Numbered from the stretch's first letter, positions 16,153 through 25,254 are shown. The stretch is DNA of 38,872 bases from Aestuariivita boseongensis (GCF_001262635.1 NZ_JXYH01000034.1:1-38872); one strand, 5' to 3'. Made by a program: numbers and translations. The notes: generated from the sequence alone by a model not told the origin.

Positions 16153-17361
16153 ATGAGCATGACACATTCCCCCTCTGGCGGACGGAGTTATCTGGCCATT
16201 CCCGGACCCTCGGTCGCGCCGGACGCGGTGTTGCAGGCGATGCACCGCGCCTCGCCCAATATCTATGAGGGCGAGCTGATCGACATGATGCCGGGTCTGG
16301 TCGCGGATCTGAAATATGTGGCGCGGACCGATCATCAGGTGGCGATCTATATCGGCAACGGCCATGCGGCCTGGGAGGCGGCACTGGCCAACACGATGGC
16401 GCCCGGCGATCTAGCGCTGGTGCCCGCGACGGGGCGGTTTGCCCATGGCTGGGCGGATATGGCGGCCGGGCTGGGGGTGGAGAGCCGGATCCTGGATTTC
16501 GGCAAACAGTCACCCTGGGATATGGAGCGGATCGCCGAGGCCTTGCGCGCGGATACCGATCACCGGATCAAGGCGGTTCTGGCGGTGCATGTGGATACCT
16601 CGACCTCGATCCTGAATGATGTGCCGGCTTTGCGCGGGCTGCTGGATGATCTGGGCCATCCGGCGCTGCTGATGGCTGACTGCATCGCGTCGCTGGGATG
16701 CGACCGGTTCGAGATGGATGCCTGGGGCGTCGATGTGATGGTCACCGGCTGCCAGAAGGGGCTGATGGTGCCGCCGGGCGTGAGTTTCGTCTTCTTCAAC
16801 GACAAGGCGCAGGCAGCGCGGGCCGGGCTGAGCCGTGTCAGCCGGTATTGGGATTGGGAGCCGCGCGCCCATCCGCAACAGTTTTATCAATATTGGGCCG
16901 GGACCGCGCCCACGCAGCATTTGTACGGCCTGCGCACGGCCCTGGACATGATCCGTGCCGAGGGCATCGAGGCGATCTGGGCGCGCCATGACCGGCTGGC
17001 GCGCGCGGTCTGGGCCGCCTGCGAGACCTGGGCGCAGGAGGGGCCATTTGCGATGAACGTGGCCGATCCGGCGCATCGGTCGCGGGCTGTGACGTCCCTG
17101 CGGCTGGAGGCCCCCCAGGCCACCGAGCTGCGCCAATGGGTCGAAACCAATCTGGGCCTGACATTGGGGATCGGTCTGGGCATGGCCGAACCGGGCGATC
17201 CGGCCTGGCACGGGTATTTCCGTTTTGGCCATATGGGCCATGTGAATGGCCAGATGATCATGGGGCTGCTGGGCGGTGTGGAAACCGGGCTGTGTGCATT
17301 GGGTATTCCGCATGGGCGCGGCGCGCTGGAGGCTGCGGCACAGGTTTTGGCAGAGGCCTAG
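16153..17361 (+). CDS. Class V aminotransferase (serine/alanine-glyoxylate type)
   Basis: PLP-dependent enzyme of 402 residues in the class V family, closest in pattern to serine-glyoxylate and alanine-glyoxylate aminotransferases: IPGPS at 16-20, IGNGHAAWEAAL at 67-78, Asp176 in MADCIAS for the pyridine nitrogen, and the Schiff-base Lys202 in TGCQKGLMVPPG. It would move an amino group from serine or alanine to glyoxylate, feeding C1/C2 metabolism, for example with a serine cycle; no other serine-cycle genes are here, so this is family inference. ATG 16153 has a CCCCC-rich rather than purine leader, so the Shine-Dalgarno is poor (AACGAAAG about seven bases farther up). Confidence 0.9.
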   Translation: MSMTHSPSGGRSYLAIPGPSVAPDAVLQAMHRASPNIYEGELIDMMPGLVADLKYVARTDHQVAIYIGNGHAAWEAALANTMAPGDLALVPATGRFAHGWADMAAGLGVESRILDFGKQSPWDMERIAEALRADTDHRIKAVLAVHVDTSTSILNDVPALRGLLDDLGHPALLMADCIASLGCDRFEMDAWGVDVMVTGCQKGLMVPPGVSFVFFNDKAQAARAGLSRVSRYWDWEPRAHPQQFYQYWAGTAPTQHLYGLRTALDMIRAEGIEAIWARHDRLARAVWAACETWAQEGPFAMNVADPAHRSRAVTSLRLEAPQATELRQWVETNLGLTLGIGLGMAEPGDPAWHGYFRFGHMGHVNGQMIMGLLGGVETGLCALGIPHGRGALEAAAQVLAEA

Positions 17362-17368
17362 GCAGGAG

Positions 17369-17389
17369 GTCCCGGGGCAGGCCAGGGAC
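17369..17389. repeat. 8-5-8 GC-rich hairpin, imperfect
   Basis: Stem GTCCCGGG/CCAGGGAC with one mismatch and loop GCAGG, directly after the aminotransferase stop and before the convergent small gene. Same architecture as the hairpins at 14058, 28796, 31990 and 34056. Confidence 0.5.
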
Positions 17390-17398
17390 GGGCACGTC

Positions 17399-17641
17399 TT
17401 ATGCTTCGGGACCGCCCGCGCGCATCCGGGCGAGGCTGAGCTTGCCGAATATCGGGGTGATGCCGCGTGTGTCGCCCACATGCTCCACAAAGCGGTTGAT
17501 CAGCAGGGCGATCATCAGCACCGGAAGGACGCCCCACAGCATCCAGACAACAAAGAAAATCCACAGCAGGTTGATGCCCAGCATGTTGATCGCGGCATTG
17601 GTGAAATCCGGCGCCTGACCGGGATGTTGGTTGTCCATCAT
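17399..17641 (-). CDS. Small single- or double-helix membrane protein
   Basis: 80 residues, one long hydrophobic region from about 20 to 46 (with WIFFVVWMLWG) that could form one long or two tight membrane helices, then a basic tail. No family recognised. The gene is well equipped: AGGAG at 17652-17648 lies six bases before ATG 17641, and a near-consensus promoter is at 17694-17667. Two in-frame ATGs (17641 and 17638) are adjacent. The strong promoter suggests a real, expressed small membrane protein. Confidence 0.65.
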   Translation of the reverse strand: MMDNQHPGQAPDFTNAAINMLGINLLWIFFVVWMLWGVLPVLMIALLINRFVEHVGDTRGITPIFGKLSLARMRAGGPEA

Positions 17642-17666
17642 GCGCAACTCCTGTCTCGCATGCGAC

Positions 17667-17694
17667 AGTATAGCGCACCTTTCGTAAATGTCAG
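17667..17694 (-). promoter_or_regulatory. Strong candidate sigma-70 promoter
   Basis: Read on the minus strand: CTGACA (17694-17689), 16-base spacer, TATACT (17672-17667); five of six matches in each hexamer. The transcript would start about 20 bases before the ATG of the small membrane protein, leaving room for its AGGAG. Confidence 0.6.
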
Positions 17695-17716
17695 GTAAAC
17701 ACCGCGCGATCTGCGC

Positions 17717-18832
17717 CTATTGGCGATCCTGTGCCTCTTTCAGCGCCAGTGGCAGTGCGTGGGCGAAGGCGTCGAGGTTTTCTTCTGTGCCACAGCTGAC
17801 GCGGATGCAGCGGTTTTGCGGGGCGGCGAAGGGCATGCGCACGAAGATGCCCCGCGCCACCAGACCGTCCAGCACCGCCTTTGCGAAGGCGCCGTCACCT
17901 CCGCAGTCGATGGCCACGAAATTGGTGGCCGAGGGCAGGGGGGTCAGCCCGTTCTCCTGCGCGATCTGGTTGATGCGCGCGCGCGCCCCGCGGATTTCGG
18001 TCTGGACATGGGCCAGCCAGTCGTCATCGGCCAGCGCGGCCAGCGCCGCGGCCTGGGCTGCGCGGTTCATGCCGAAATGGTTGCGGATTTTGTGGAAAGC
18101 GTCGATCAGCGCAGGCGCGGCCAGCGCATATCCCACCCGCGCACCCGCCAGCCCGTAGACCTTGGAGAAGGTGCGCATGCGGATCACGCGCGGATCATCT
18201 GCGGCGACGGGGGCTGCGGTACCTTCAGGGGCGCATTCGACATAGGCCTCGTCCAGCACCAGCAGGCAGCCATCGGGCAGGTGGTCGAGCGCGGCCACGA
18301 TATCGGCGCCGCGATGCCAGCTGCCCATCGGGTTGTCGGGATTGGCCAGATAGACCAGCTTGGCCCCGACCTCCGCCGCTTTGGCAAAGAGCGCTTTGGG
18401 GTCTTCGTAATCGTCGCGATAGGGCACCTTGTGCAGCACGCCGCCAAAACCTGCGACGTGATAGTTGAAGGTGGGGTAGGCGCCGTCTGAGGTGACCACC
18501 GCATCACCCGGTTCAACGATCAGCCGGACGAGGTAGCCCAGAAGCCCGTCGATCCCTTCGCCCACCATGACACTGTCAAACCCCAGCCCGTGTTTGGCGG
18601 CCAGAGCGTGGCGCAGGTCATGGCTTTCGGGATCGCCATATTGCCAGATCTCGGCCGCGGCCTTCTGCATGGCGGTGATCGCCTTTGGCGAGGGGCCGAA
18701 GACGTTTTCATTCGCGCCGAGGCGGCCGATGAAGGGGGCGCCGCGCTGACGTTCCTGCGTCTCGGGGCCCACGAAAGGCACGGTGGAGGGCAGGGTTTCG
18801 GCAAGGCGGGTCAGGCGAACAGGGTCTTTCAT
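17717..18832 (-). CDS. HisC-like class I/II aminotransferase
   Basis: 371 residues, fold type I PLP aminotransferase of the histidinol-phosphate aminotransferase group. Motifs: GANEN at 39-43 for substrate carboxylate, NPDNP at 164-168, Asp194 in DEAY for the pyridine nitrogen, Lys224 in TFSKVYGLAG as Schiff-base lysine, and the Arg in RVSCG near the C-terminus. Annotated as HisC-type, but without his genes nearby it may act on aromatic amino acids or another substrate, as many roseobacter paralogues do. ATG 18832 has no Shine-Dalgarno and lies six bases after a -10-like hexamer, so the mRNA may be leaderless; an upstream frame extension to 18868 starts within the promoter. Confidence 0.88.
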   Translation of the reverse strand: MKDPVRLTRLAETLPSTVPFVGPETQERQRGAPFIGRLGANENVFGPSPKAITAMQKAAAEIWQYGDPESHDLRHALAAKHGLGFDSVMVGEGIDGLLGYLVRLIVEPGDAVVTSDGAYPTFNYHVAGFGGVLHKVPYRDDYEDPKALFAKAAEVGAKLVYLANPDNPMGSWHRGADIVAALDHLPDGCLLVLDEAYVECAPEGTAAPVAADDPRVIRMRTFSKVYGLAGARVGYALAAPALIDAFHKIRNHFGMNRAAQAAALAALADDDWLAHVQTEIRGARARINQIAQENGLTPLPSATNFVAIDCGGDGAFAKAVLDGLVARGIFVRMPFAAPQNRCIRVSCGTEENLDAFAHALPLALKEAQDRQ

Positions 18833-18838
18833 GGCGCG

Positions 18839-18868
18839 CAGATAAGCCAAAGCGCGGGTGTGCCGCAA
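18839..18868 (-). promoter_or_regulatory. Candidate leaderless promoter for HisC-like gene
   Basis: Minus strand: TTGCGG (18868-18863), 18-base spacer, TATCTG (18844-18839), then six bases to ATG 18832. The expected start of transcription coincides with the start codon. Confidence 0.4.
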
Positions 18869-18926
18869 GACTTGCGTGATGTGGGGCGCTGGGGCAGGCT
18901 GACATGGTCAAACCGGGGGAGGGGCG

Positions 18927-20006
18927 ATGCGTATTCTTCTGGGGCTGGTCGTGCTGGGTGCGATCTATCTTGCCACCTGGCCGGTGTCGGTGGAGCCGGT
19001 GGCCTATGACCCGCCAGAGCCGCCCGAGGCGAGCGGCGTCTATGCGCCCAACACCGCTTTGTCGCAGGCCGAGTGGATCGCGCTGCCCGGTGGCGCGGTG
19101 GGTCCAGAGGATCTGGCGGTGATGGGCGATGGAAAGATCTATTCCGCCGATCTGGAGGGGCGGCTTTACCGCATCGACGGGGACGCTCCGGAACTGGTGG
19201 CGCAGCTGGACGGCAGGCCTTTGGGGCTGGATGCCGGGCCGGATGGGCGGCTTTACATCGCCGACAGTTTCAACGGCATTTTCGCCTGGACGCCGGAAGG
19301 GGGCGCGCAGCCCGTGGCGACCGAAGTTGCTGGCGCGCCGATCATCTATGCCAATCAGCTGGATGTGGCGCGGGACGGGACGGTGTATTTCTCGAACTCC
19401 TCCGACAGGTTCGATCCCGAGACCATGGGCGGGACCAAGCCCACCTCGGTTCTGACGATCTGGGAGCAATCCGACAGCGGCTATGTTGCGCGGATCGACC
19501 CGGATGGAACGGTCATGAAGATTGCCGAAGGGTTTGTCTATACCAATGGCGTAGCGCTCTCGCCCAATGAGGATTTCCTGCTGATCGCCGAGACGGGGCG
19601 CGCGCGGGTGCACCGGCTGTGGCTGACCGGAGACCGGGCAGGGCAAAGGGAAGTGCTGCTGGATAACCTGCCGGGATACCCGGACAATATCGAACCCATG
19701 GGCGATGGCACCTTCTGGATCGCCTTTGCCAGCCCGCGGGTGCCGGCGGAGGCGTTGATGCCCTACCCGACCTTGCGCAAGGTGATCTGGCGGGTGGGCC
19801 CTATGGTGCGGCCTGCGCCGATCGAGGAAGGGCACCTGATCGAGATCGACATGGAAGGCCGCGTATTGCGGTCGGTGCAGGACCCGGAGGGGCGCTTGGG
19901 CATCACCACAGGCGGACGCATTGTGCGCGATCAGTTTTACATCATGACGCTGGACAGCCCCGGATTTGGCCGGATGCCCGCCAGCGCCCTGCCGCCGCGC
20001 CGGTAA
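18927..20006 (+). CDS. Membrane-anchored SMP-30/strictosidine-synthase-like beta-propeller
   Basis: 359 residues. An N-terminal hydrophobic segment (about 2-18) probably acts as signal anchor, putting the domain in the periplasm. The rest is a six-bladed beta-propeller of the strictosidine synthase / SMP-30 / gluconolactonase group; blade repeats are seen as GPEDLAVMGDGKIYSADLEG near 59-78, DGRLYIADSFNGIF near 106-119 and the Asn-bearing YTNGVALSPNEDFLLIAETGR around 206-226. The family contains lactonases and metal-dependent hydrolases; substrate unknown. Good ribosome site GGGGGAGGGG just ahead of ATG 18927. The crotonase gene follows after 66 bases. Confidence 0.88.
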   Translation: MRILLGLVVLGAIYLATWPVSVEPVAYDPPEPPEASGVYAPNTALSQAEWIALPGGAVGPEDLAVMGDGKIYSADLEGRLYRIDGDAPELVAQLDGRPLGLDAGPDGRLYIADSFNGIFAWTPEGGAQPVATEVAGAPIIYANQLDVARDGTVYFSNSSDRFDPETMGGTKPTSVLTIWEQSDSGYVARIDPDGTVMKIAEGFVYTNGVALSPNEDFLLIAETGRARVHRLWLTGDRAGQREVLLDNLPGYPDNIEPMGDGTFWIAFASPRVPAEALMPYPTLRKVIWRVGPMVRPAPIEEGHLIEIDMEGRVLRSVQDPEGRLGITTGGRIVRDQFYIMTLDSPGFGRMPASALPPRR

Positions 20007-20072
20007 CCTGACGTCGCGCTGGTTTTCGGGCGCAAAATCGGGTGAGGTGGCGGCAAAATTCGGGAGGATGCC

Positions 20073-20858
20073 ATGGCTCGTGTCTCAGTCACCTATGAAA
20101 ACCACATCGCGCAGGTCACGCTGACACGCGCGGACAAGATGAACGCGATGGACCCCGAGATGATCGAGGCGATCATCACGGTCGGTCAGGAAGTGGCAAG
20201 TTCCGACGCCCGCGCGGTGGTTTTATCGGGCGAGGGCAAGGGGTTCTGCGCCGGCCTTGATGTGATGAGCTTTGGCGCGATGGCGGGGCAGGACCCGCAA
20301 GAGTTGATCATGCCACGCACCCATGGCGACACGAACCGCTGGCAGGAAGTGGCGCTGGTCTGGCGTCGCGTCCCGGTTCCGGTGATCGCGGCGATCCATG
20401 GCGTGTGTTACGGCGCGGGCTTCCAGCTGGCGCTGGGGGCGGATATCCGCATTGCAGCACCTGACACCAAGATGGCGGTGATGGAGATGAAATGGGGCCT
20501 GATCCCCGATATGGGCGGCATGGTTCTGCTGCCGCAGCTGGCGCGGTCGGACGTGATCCGGCAACTGACCTACACCGCGCGGCCTATCCCGGCCGAACAG
20601 GGCGAACGCTGGGGGCTGGTGACATCCCTGGCCGATGATCCGGTGGCGGCGGCGACCGAGCTTGCGACGGAGATTGCGGGCAAAAGTCCCAGCGCCATCC
20701 GCGCTGCCAAACGGCTGATCTCTGTGGCGGAAAGCGGGGCGGATCGCGAAACGGTTCTGCTGGCAGAAAGCCAGGAACAGGCCGATCTGGTGGGCAAGCC
20801 CGACCAGATGGAAGTGATCGCTGCCAGCATGCAAAAACGCGCGCCGGTTTTTAAGTAA
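20073..20858 (+). CDS. Crotonase/enoyl-CoA hydratase family protein
   Basis: 261 residues, crotonase fold. Oxyanion-hole segments are GFCAGLD at 57-63 and GAGFQLALGAD at 114-124. Compared with rat enoyl-CoA hydratase, the Glu164 equivalent is kept (Glu138 in MEMKWGLIPDMGG) but the Glu144 position is Gln118, and Asp146 sits where dienoyl-CoA isomerases have a catalytic Asp. It therefore may be an isomerase or a hydratase on an unusual acyl-CoA rather than a standard beta-oxidation hydratase. GGGAGG five bases before the ATG gives strong translation. Convergent with DUF1992, with only 7 bases between them. Confidence 0.9.
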   Translation: MARVSVTYENHIAQVTLTRADKMNAMDPEMIEAIITVGQEVASSDARAVVLSGEGKGFCAGLDVMSFGAMAGQDPQELIMPRTHGDTNRWQEVALVWRRVPVPVIAAIHGVCYGAGFQLALGADIRIAAPDTKMAVMEMKWGLIPDMGGMVLLPQLARSDVIRQLTYTARPIPAEQGERWGLVTSLADDPVAAATELATEIAGKSPSAIRAAKRLISVAESGADRETVLLAESQEQADLVGKPDQMEVIAASMQKRAPVFK

Positions 20859-20865
20859 GCCTGCC

Positions 20866-21198
20866 TTACCGGAAGAAGGCCCGTCTGGCATCACGCGCCA
20901 TGTTATAGCGCATTTCCAGATCGGCGATCAGGCGGCTGGCCTCCTTGCGCTGGTCTGGGTCGGTGAGCGTTGCGAAGTGGCGGCGTGCGGCGTCGAGTTT
21001 TTCTTTCAGATCAAACTCTTCCGGGCGCACCCCGGCCTCGGCCATGATGCGGTGACCGGCAGCGAGGCCTGCATCGATGAAGGCATCGGCGGTGCGATCG
21101 GGCAGGGGTTTGCCTTCCCCTTCAAGGTGAGAAAGCTTGCCTTCCGCTTGCGCCTTGCGGATCTGCCGTTCGGTCAGTTTGTCCCAGTTCCATGCCAT
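20866..21198 (-). CDS. DUF1992 (DnaJC28-like) domain protein
   Basis: 110-residue protein with the DUF1992 domain, also found at the C-terminal end of eukaryotic DNAJC28. It starts MAWNWDKLTERQIRKAQAEG, followed by the signature EGEGKPLPDR near 27-36 and a helical remainder ending in MARDARRAFFR. Function unknown, probably cytoplasmic. Lies 18 bases downstream of the valS stop, so likely co-transcribed with valS. The ATG at 21198 has no Shine-Dalgarno, but a TATACT six bases upstream suggests an additional, leaderless start; a GTG at 21204 is in frame. Confidence 0.88.
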   Translation of the reverse strand: MAWNWDKLTERQIRKAQAEGKLSHLEGEGKPLPDRTADAFIDAGLAAGHRIMAEAGVRPEEFDLKEKLDAARRHFATLTDPDQRKEASRLIADLEMRYNMARDARRAFFR

Positions 21199-21204
21199 AA
21201 GCAC

Positions 21205-21210
21205 AGTATA
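21205..21210 (-). promoter_or_regulatory. -10-like hexamer in front of DUF1992 gene
   Basis: TATACT read on the minus strand, six bases before ATG 21198. Only a poor -35 match lies 17 bases further up, within the end of valS. May give a leaderless secondary transcript. Confidence 0.3.
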
Positions 21211-21216
21211 GCAGGA

Positions 21217-24200
21217 TCAGCCCAATTCTGACAGGCGATCCAGTGCCTCTTTCAGCTTGGCCTCTTCCTCTTCGCGCTCGGCAAGGTTGGCCTTCGTTTC
21301 CTCAACGACCTCTTCGGGTGCGCTTTCAACGAATTTCGGGTTTTTCAGCCGCCCGCGCAACCCGCCCAGTTCCTTGGCGAGCTTGCCTAGCGTCTTTTCA
21401 AGCCGTGCCTTTTCTTCCGCGATATCAATGATATCAGCAAGCGGCATGCCGAAGCGCGCGCCAGCGGCGGGCACGGCGATCGTGCCTTTGGGGAAGCTTT
21501 CGGCGTGCTCCAGACTTTCGATCCGCGCGAGACGCTTGATCAGCACCTCGTTGCGCGCCCAAGCGTTCTGGCCCGCCTCATCCAGCTGGGTCGCCAGCAG
21601 CGGCACATAGGCACCCGCAGGTACATGCATCTGCGCGCGCGCCGAACGGACGGATTCGATCAGGCCGATGACCCAGTTCATCTCGTGATCGGCATCTGCA
21701 TCGACAAGATCGGCAGGCGTGTATTCCGGCCAATCGGCGTGGATCAGCATCTTCGCCCGCGTGCCCGAGAGGCCCCAAAGTTCTTCTGTGATGAACGGCA
21801 TGATTGGGTGCAGCAGGATCAAGCATTGGTCCAGCGCCCATTTCATGGTCTCTTGCGTCTCGGCCTTGGCGGCGGCGTCTTCGCCCTGCAGCAGGGGTTT
21901 GGAAAACTCCACATACCAGTCGCAGACCTTGCCCCACACAAAGGCATAAAGCGCGTTGGCCGCGTCGTTGAAGCGGTAGTTATCGAGCGCCTCATCGACC
22001 TCGGCCAGGGTCTTCGCGGTCTCCCCGATGATCCATTTGTTCAGCGTCTGGCTGGGCTGCGGGATCGCGTCGGCGGAGACGTCAAAGACGCCGTTCATTT
22101 CGGCGAAACGGGCGAAGTTCCACAGCTTCGTGCCGAAGTTCCGATAGCCCGTGATCCGCTGCATATCGAGCTTCAGCACGCCCCCAAGGCTCGCCATCGC
22201 GGCATTGGTGAACCGCAGAGCGTCCGCGCCGAATTCGTCAATGATCTCAAGCGGATCGACGACGTTTCCAAGGGATTTCGACATCTTCTTGCCCTTGGCG
22301 TCGCGCACGAGGCCATGGAGGTAGACGTCCTTGAATGGGATCTGGTCCACCACGGCCAGCTGCATCATCATCATGCGCGCAACCCAGAAGAAGAGGATGT
22401 CCTGGCCGGTGACCAGAACCGAGGTCGGGAAGTAGCGTTTCAGCTCATCCGTGTCCTCGGGCCAACCGAGCGTGCCGATGGGCCAGAGGCCGGAGGAGAA
22501 CCAGGTGTCGAGCACGTCGGGGTCGCGCCAGACGGGATAGACCAGTGTCGTCGGGTCCTGGCTGACAGCGTAATTGGCAAGCGTCTCTGCCAGCATCTCG
22601 GCCGCCTCATGGCGATCCGCGACCTCCACCACCGAGGCGTGGTTCAACGGGATCGGCAGCCCGGCGAGGACATCGGTGAACTGACCGGCAACAGCGTCGA
22701 AATCAGACGCGCAATGGATGTGCTCTTCGCCCTTCAGCAGGGTTTGAGCCGACAGCAGGCGCATGGTTTCCACCACATCCAGCGCGCCATCACCCTCGTC
22801 ATCGGTGAAGCCGTGAGCCGCCAGATCAAAGCCGTACCACACCGGGATCTGATGCCCCCACCAAAGCTGGCGAGAGATCGTCCAGGGCTCGATATTCTCC
22901 AGCCAATGGTAATAGGTCTTCTCGCCGCTCTCGGGCAGGATCTTGACCGTGCCGTTTTTGACCGCCTCCAGCGCGGGGCCCACGATCTGGGCGGTATCCA
23001 CGAACCACTGGTCGGTCAACATCGGTTCGATCACCACTTTGGAGCGGTCGCCAAAGGGCTGCATGATCGGCTTGTTTTCGACGTAAGGAACGACCTCGCC
23101 GTCCTCATCCGTGATCATCACGGCCAGGCCCTCGGCGGTGATATCGGCCACGACGCGTTTGCGCGCCTCGAACCGGTCGAGCCCGCGATATTCATCCGGA
23201 ACAAGATTGATCGCATCAATCTCGGCCTCCGAAAGCTGTGCGCCTTCGATGATGGATTGCGCGATGGCAGCCGCCTCGGCATAGGGCGCGCCGTCGTCGC
23301 GCATCGCGCCTTTGGTGTCCATCAGGCGGTAGCAGGGGATGTTCCCGCGCTTGGCCACGGCATAGTCGTTGAAATCATGCGCGCCGGTGATCTTCACCGC
23401 GCCCGAGCCGAAATCGGGGTCGGGATAGTCATCGGTGATGATCGGGATCAGACGGCGATGTTCTTTCGGACCAACCGGGATTTCACAGAGTTTTCCGACG
23501 ATTGGTGCATAACGTTCATCTGATGGATGAACAGCGACCGCGCCATCGCCCAGCATGGTTTCGGGCCGCGTGGTGGCGATGGAGATATAGTCGCGCTCTT
23601 CCTCCAGCACGACAGTGCCATCCTCGTCTTTTTCCACATAGGTGTAGGTCTCGCCCCCCGCGAGCGGGTATTTGAAATGCCACATGTGGCCCGCGACTTC
23701 GATATTCTCGACCTCAAGATCCGAGATCGCGGTTTCAAAATGCGGGTCCCAGTTCACCAGTCGCTTACCGCGATAGATCAGGCCCTTGTTGTACATATCG
23801 ACAAAGACCTTGATCACCGCATCGTGGAAATTGCCGTCCTCACCCTCGGGGGCCGAGGGCGCGCCGGACATGGTGAATGCCTCACGCGACCAGTCGCAGG
23901 ACGCGCCGAGGCGCTTGAGCTGCCCGATGATCGTGCCGCGCGATTTGATCTTTTGCTGCCAGACGCGCTTTTCAAAAGCCTTGCGGCCCATTTGGATGCG
24001 CGTGGGCTCTTGATGTTCCATCATCTCTCGTTCGGTCACCATCTGCGTGGCGATGCCTGCGTGATCGGTGCCGGGCTGCCAGAGCGTGTCGAAGCCCCGC
24101 ATGCGGTGCCAGCGGATCAGGATATCCTGCAGCGTGTTGTTGAACGCGTGGCCCATATGGAGCGAGCCTGTGACATTCGGGGGCGGGATCATGATGCAAA

Positions 24201-24312
24201 AGGTTTCCGCGCGCGACGCGTTTGCCCCGGCGGTGAAACACCCGGCCTCTTCCCAAGCCTGGTAGAGGCGGCTTTCGGCTTCGGCGGCGTTGAAGGTTTT
24301 GTCCATGCTCAT
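21217..24312 (-). CDS. valS: Valyl-tRNA synthetase
   Basis: Class I aminoacyl-tRNA synthetase charging tRNA-Val, 1031 residues. The HIGH motif reads HMGH at 52-55 after PPPNVTGSL, and KMSKS is intact at 676-680. The editing (CP1) domain lies between them, the anticodon-binding helices follow, and a charged Glu/Lys-rich coiled-coil ends the protein (about 955-1031), as usual for ValRS. ATG 24312 is eight bases after GGGA; ATG 24306 is in frame too. The open frame extends to 24483 but that part has no family similarity. DUF1992 follows in the same direction. Confidence 0.97.
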   Translation of the reverse strand: MSMDKTFNAAEAESRLYQAWEEAGCFTAGANASRAETFCIMIPPPNVTGSLHMGHAFNNTLQDILIRWHRMRGFDTLWQPGTDHAGIATQMVTEREMMEHQEPTRIQMGRKAFEKRVWQQKIKSRGTIIGQLKRLGASCDWSREAFTMSGAPSAPEGEDGNFHDAVIKVFVDMYNKGLIYRGKRLVNWDPHFETAISDLEVENIEVAGHMWHFKYPLAGGETYTYVEKDEDGTVVLEEERDYISIATTRPETMLGDGAVAVHPSDERYAPIVGKLCEIPVGPKEHRRLIPIITDDYPDPDFGSGAVKITGAHDFNDYAVAKRGNIPCYRLMDTKGAMRDDGAPYAEAAAIAQSIIEGAQLSEAEIDAINLVPDEYRGLDRFEARKRVVADITAEGLAVMITDEDGEVVPYVENKPIMQPFGDRSKVVIEPMLTDQWFVDTAQIVGPALEAVKNGTVKILPESGEKTYYHWLENIEPWTISRQLWWGHQIPVWYGFDLAAHGFTDDEGDGALDVVETMRLLSAQTLLKGEEHIHCASDFDAVAGQFTDVLAGLPIPLNHASVVEVADRHEAAEMLAETLANYAVSQDPTTLVYPVWRDPDVLDTWFSSGLWPIGTLGWPEDTDELKRYFPTSVLVTGQDILFFWVARMMMMQLAVVDQIPFKDVYLHGLVRDAKGKKMSKSLGNVVDPLEIIDEFGADALRFTNAAMASLGGVLKLDMQRITGYRNFGTKLWNFARFAEMNGVFDVSADAIPQPSQTLNKWIIGETAKTLAEVDEALDNYRFNDAANALYAFVWGKVCDWYVEFSKPLLQGEDAAAKAETQETMKWALDQCLILLHPIMPFITEELWGLSGTRAKMLIHADWPEYTPADLVDADADHEMNWVIGLIESVRSARAQMHVPAGAYVPLLATQLDEAGQNAWARNEVLIKRLARIESLEHAESFPKGTIAVPAAGARFGMPLADIIDIAEEKARLEKTLGKLAKELGGLRGRLKNPKFVESAPEEVVEETKANLAEREEEEAKLKEALDRLSELG

Positions 24313-24630
24313 CGCAGTGATCCCTTTTCGTCTTGCGGGTTCATCTAGCGAAGGACGGGGGCAAGGGAAAGGTGGGGCCGCGGATTTCTTGCGTTTGGAC
24401 CGGAGTGCCCTGTGTGAACGCCGGTTTGGGGTATTTGGGGCCAGAAAGAAGCAGCAACGGTTCTTTAACCAGAATCGCGTCACTCATGTCTTGCGGTACA
24501 GGCTGGGGAGCCGATGACCGCGCCAGGAAGAAGTGGCCCGGTTCTGCGTAGCACTGCCAAAGGCGCAGACGGCGCAGGATCGGGCGCTTCGATCTTGCTT
24601 CTTTCTGGCCGCAAATACCCGATCCGACGC
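24313..24630. other. Intergenic gap with a long inverted repeat
   Basis: 318 bases between the HD-protein stop and the valS start, both on the minus strand. The stretch holds the 25-base inverted repeat at 24429-24620 and otherwise no recognisable gene. The valS promoter should lie here but no clear -35/-10 pair was picked out. Confidence 0.6.
24429..24620. repeat. 25-base inverted repeat enclosing 142 bases
   Basis: The left arm (24429-24453) begins GGGTATTTG and ends AGAAAGAAGCA; the right arm (24596-24620) is its reverse complement with one mismatch in 25. The arms are separated by 142 bases. No target-site duplication or transposase is visible. Possible structures: a long-stem RNA, a small non-autonomous element, or two copies of a repeat in opposite orientation. 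Confidence 0.7.
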
Positions 24631-25254
24631 TTACCCCACGCGCTGCGCGGCGATGTCCGGGTTGACCAGCGGTTCCCTTGCGCCCGGGCGGATCACGTCC
24701 GGGTCATAGGCGTTGCGGGCAAAGACCTCGCGCACCATCGGGGCGAAGAATTCAATCGGCAGGTCGTCGTAATCGGGATCGAAACTGGCCTGATCCCAGC
24801 GTTCGCAGAACGCGGCGCAATCGTCGAAATAGGGGTGGCCCGCGTGGCGGTCGCGCTTGTGCTGGTCGAACCCGTCGAGGTGGTGCCCGTAATAGAGCAT
24901 CTGGAAATCGCCATGAGTCTGGACCACCCAGGTGACCTGTTCGCGCACGAAGGGTTTCAGGATCGTGGCGGCATATTCGTCATGGTTATAGGGCGCATAG
25001 ATGTCTCCGATGTCGTGCAAGAGGGCTGCGACCACCCAATCGGTATCCGCCCCGTCGCGCCAGGCGCGGGTGGCCGATTGCACCGAATGGCCCAGTCGCG
25101 TCACCTGATAGCCCGAGAGGCTTTCGTCCAGCTCGACCAGCGCCTTCAGCAGCCGGTCTGCAGTGCCTTTGGTGTATTCGATCTCGTGGGCATTGAGGAA
25201 TTCGTAGTCCTCTTTCGTGCCGTCTTTCATCTGTGTGAAACTGACCTTGTCCAT
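24631..25254 (-). CDS. PhnZ-like HD-domain protein
   Basis: 207-residue HD-superfamily protein. Metal ligands visible: His56 (RLGHSVQSATRA), His80-Asp81 (ALLHDIGD), His91 (YNHDEYAA), His114 (VQTHGDFQ) and probably Asp154. This six-ligand set and the H-to-HD distance of 24 residues fit the PhnZ/inositol-oxygenase-like branch, whose members use a mixed-valence di-iron site to cleave C-P or C-C bonds, rather than ordinary HD phosphohydrolases. The PhnZ substrate-site Glu seven residues before the first His is Tyr49 here, so a phosphonate substrate is uncertain. Start ATG 25254; the frame is open further upstream without similarity. Divergent from the CoxL-like gene. Confidence 0.8.
   Translation of the reverse strand: MDKVSFTQMKDGTKEDYEFLNAHEIEYTKGTADRLLKALVELDESLSGYQVTRLGHSVQSATRAWRDGADTDWVVAALLHDIGDIYAPYNHDEYAATILKPFVREQVTWVVQTHGDFQMLYYGHHLDGFDQHKRDRHAGHPYFDDCAAFCERWDQASFDPDYDDLPIEFFAPMVREVFARNAYDPDVIRPGAREPLVNPDIAAQRVG

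Noticed and set aside
21505-23523. 672-codon plus-strand frame opposite valS
   Set aside because: Antisense shadow of an unambiguous ValRS.
24429-24620. Insertion sequence or miniature inverted-repeat transposon at this site
   Set aside because: No target-site duplication or transposase is visible, so it is recorded only as an inverted repeat.
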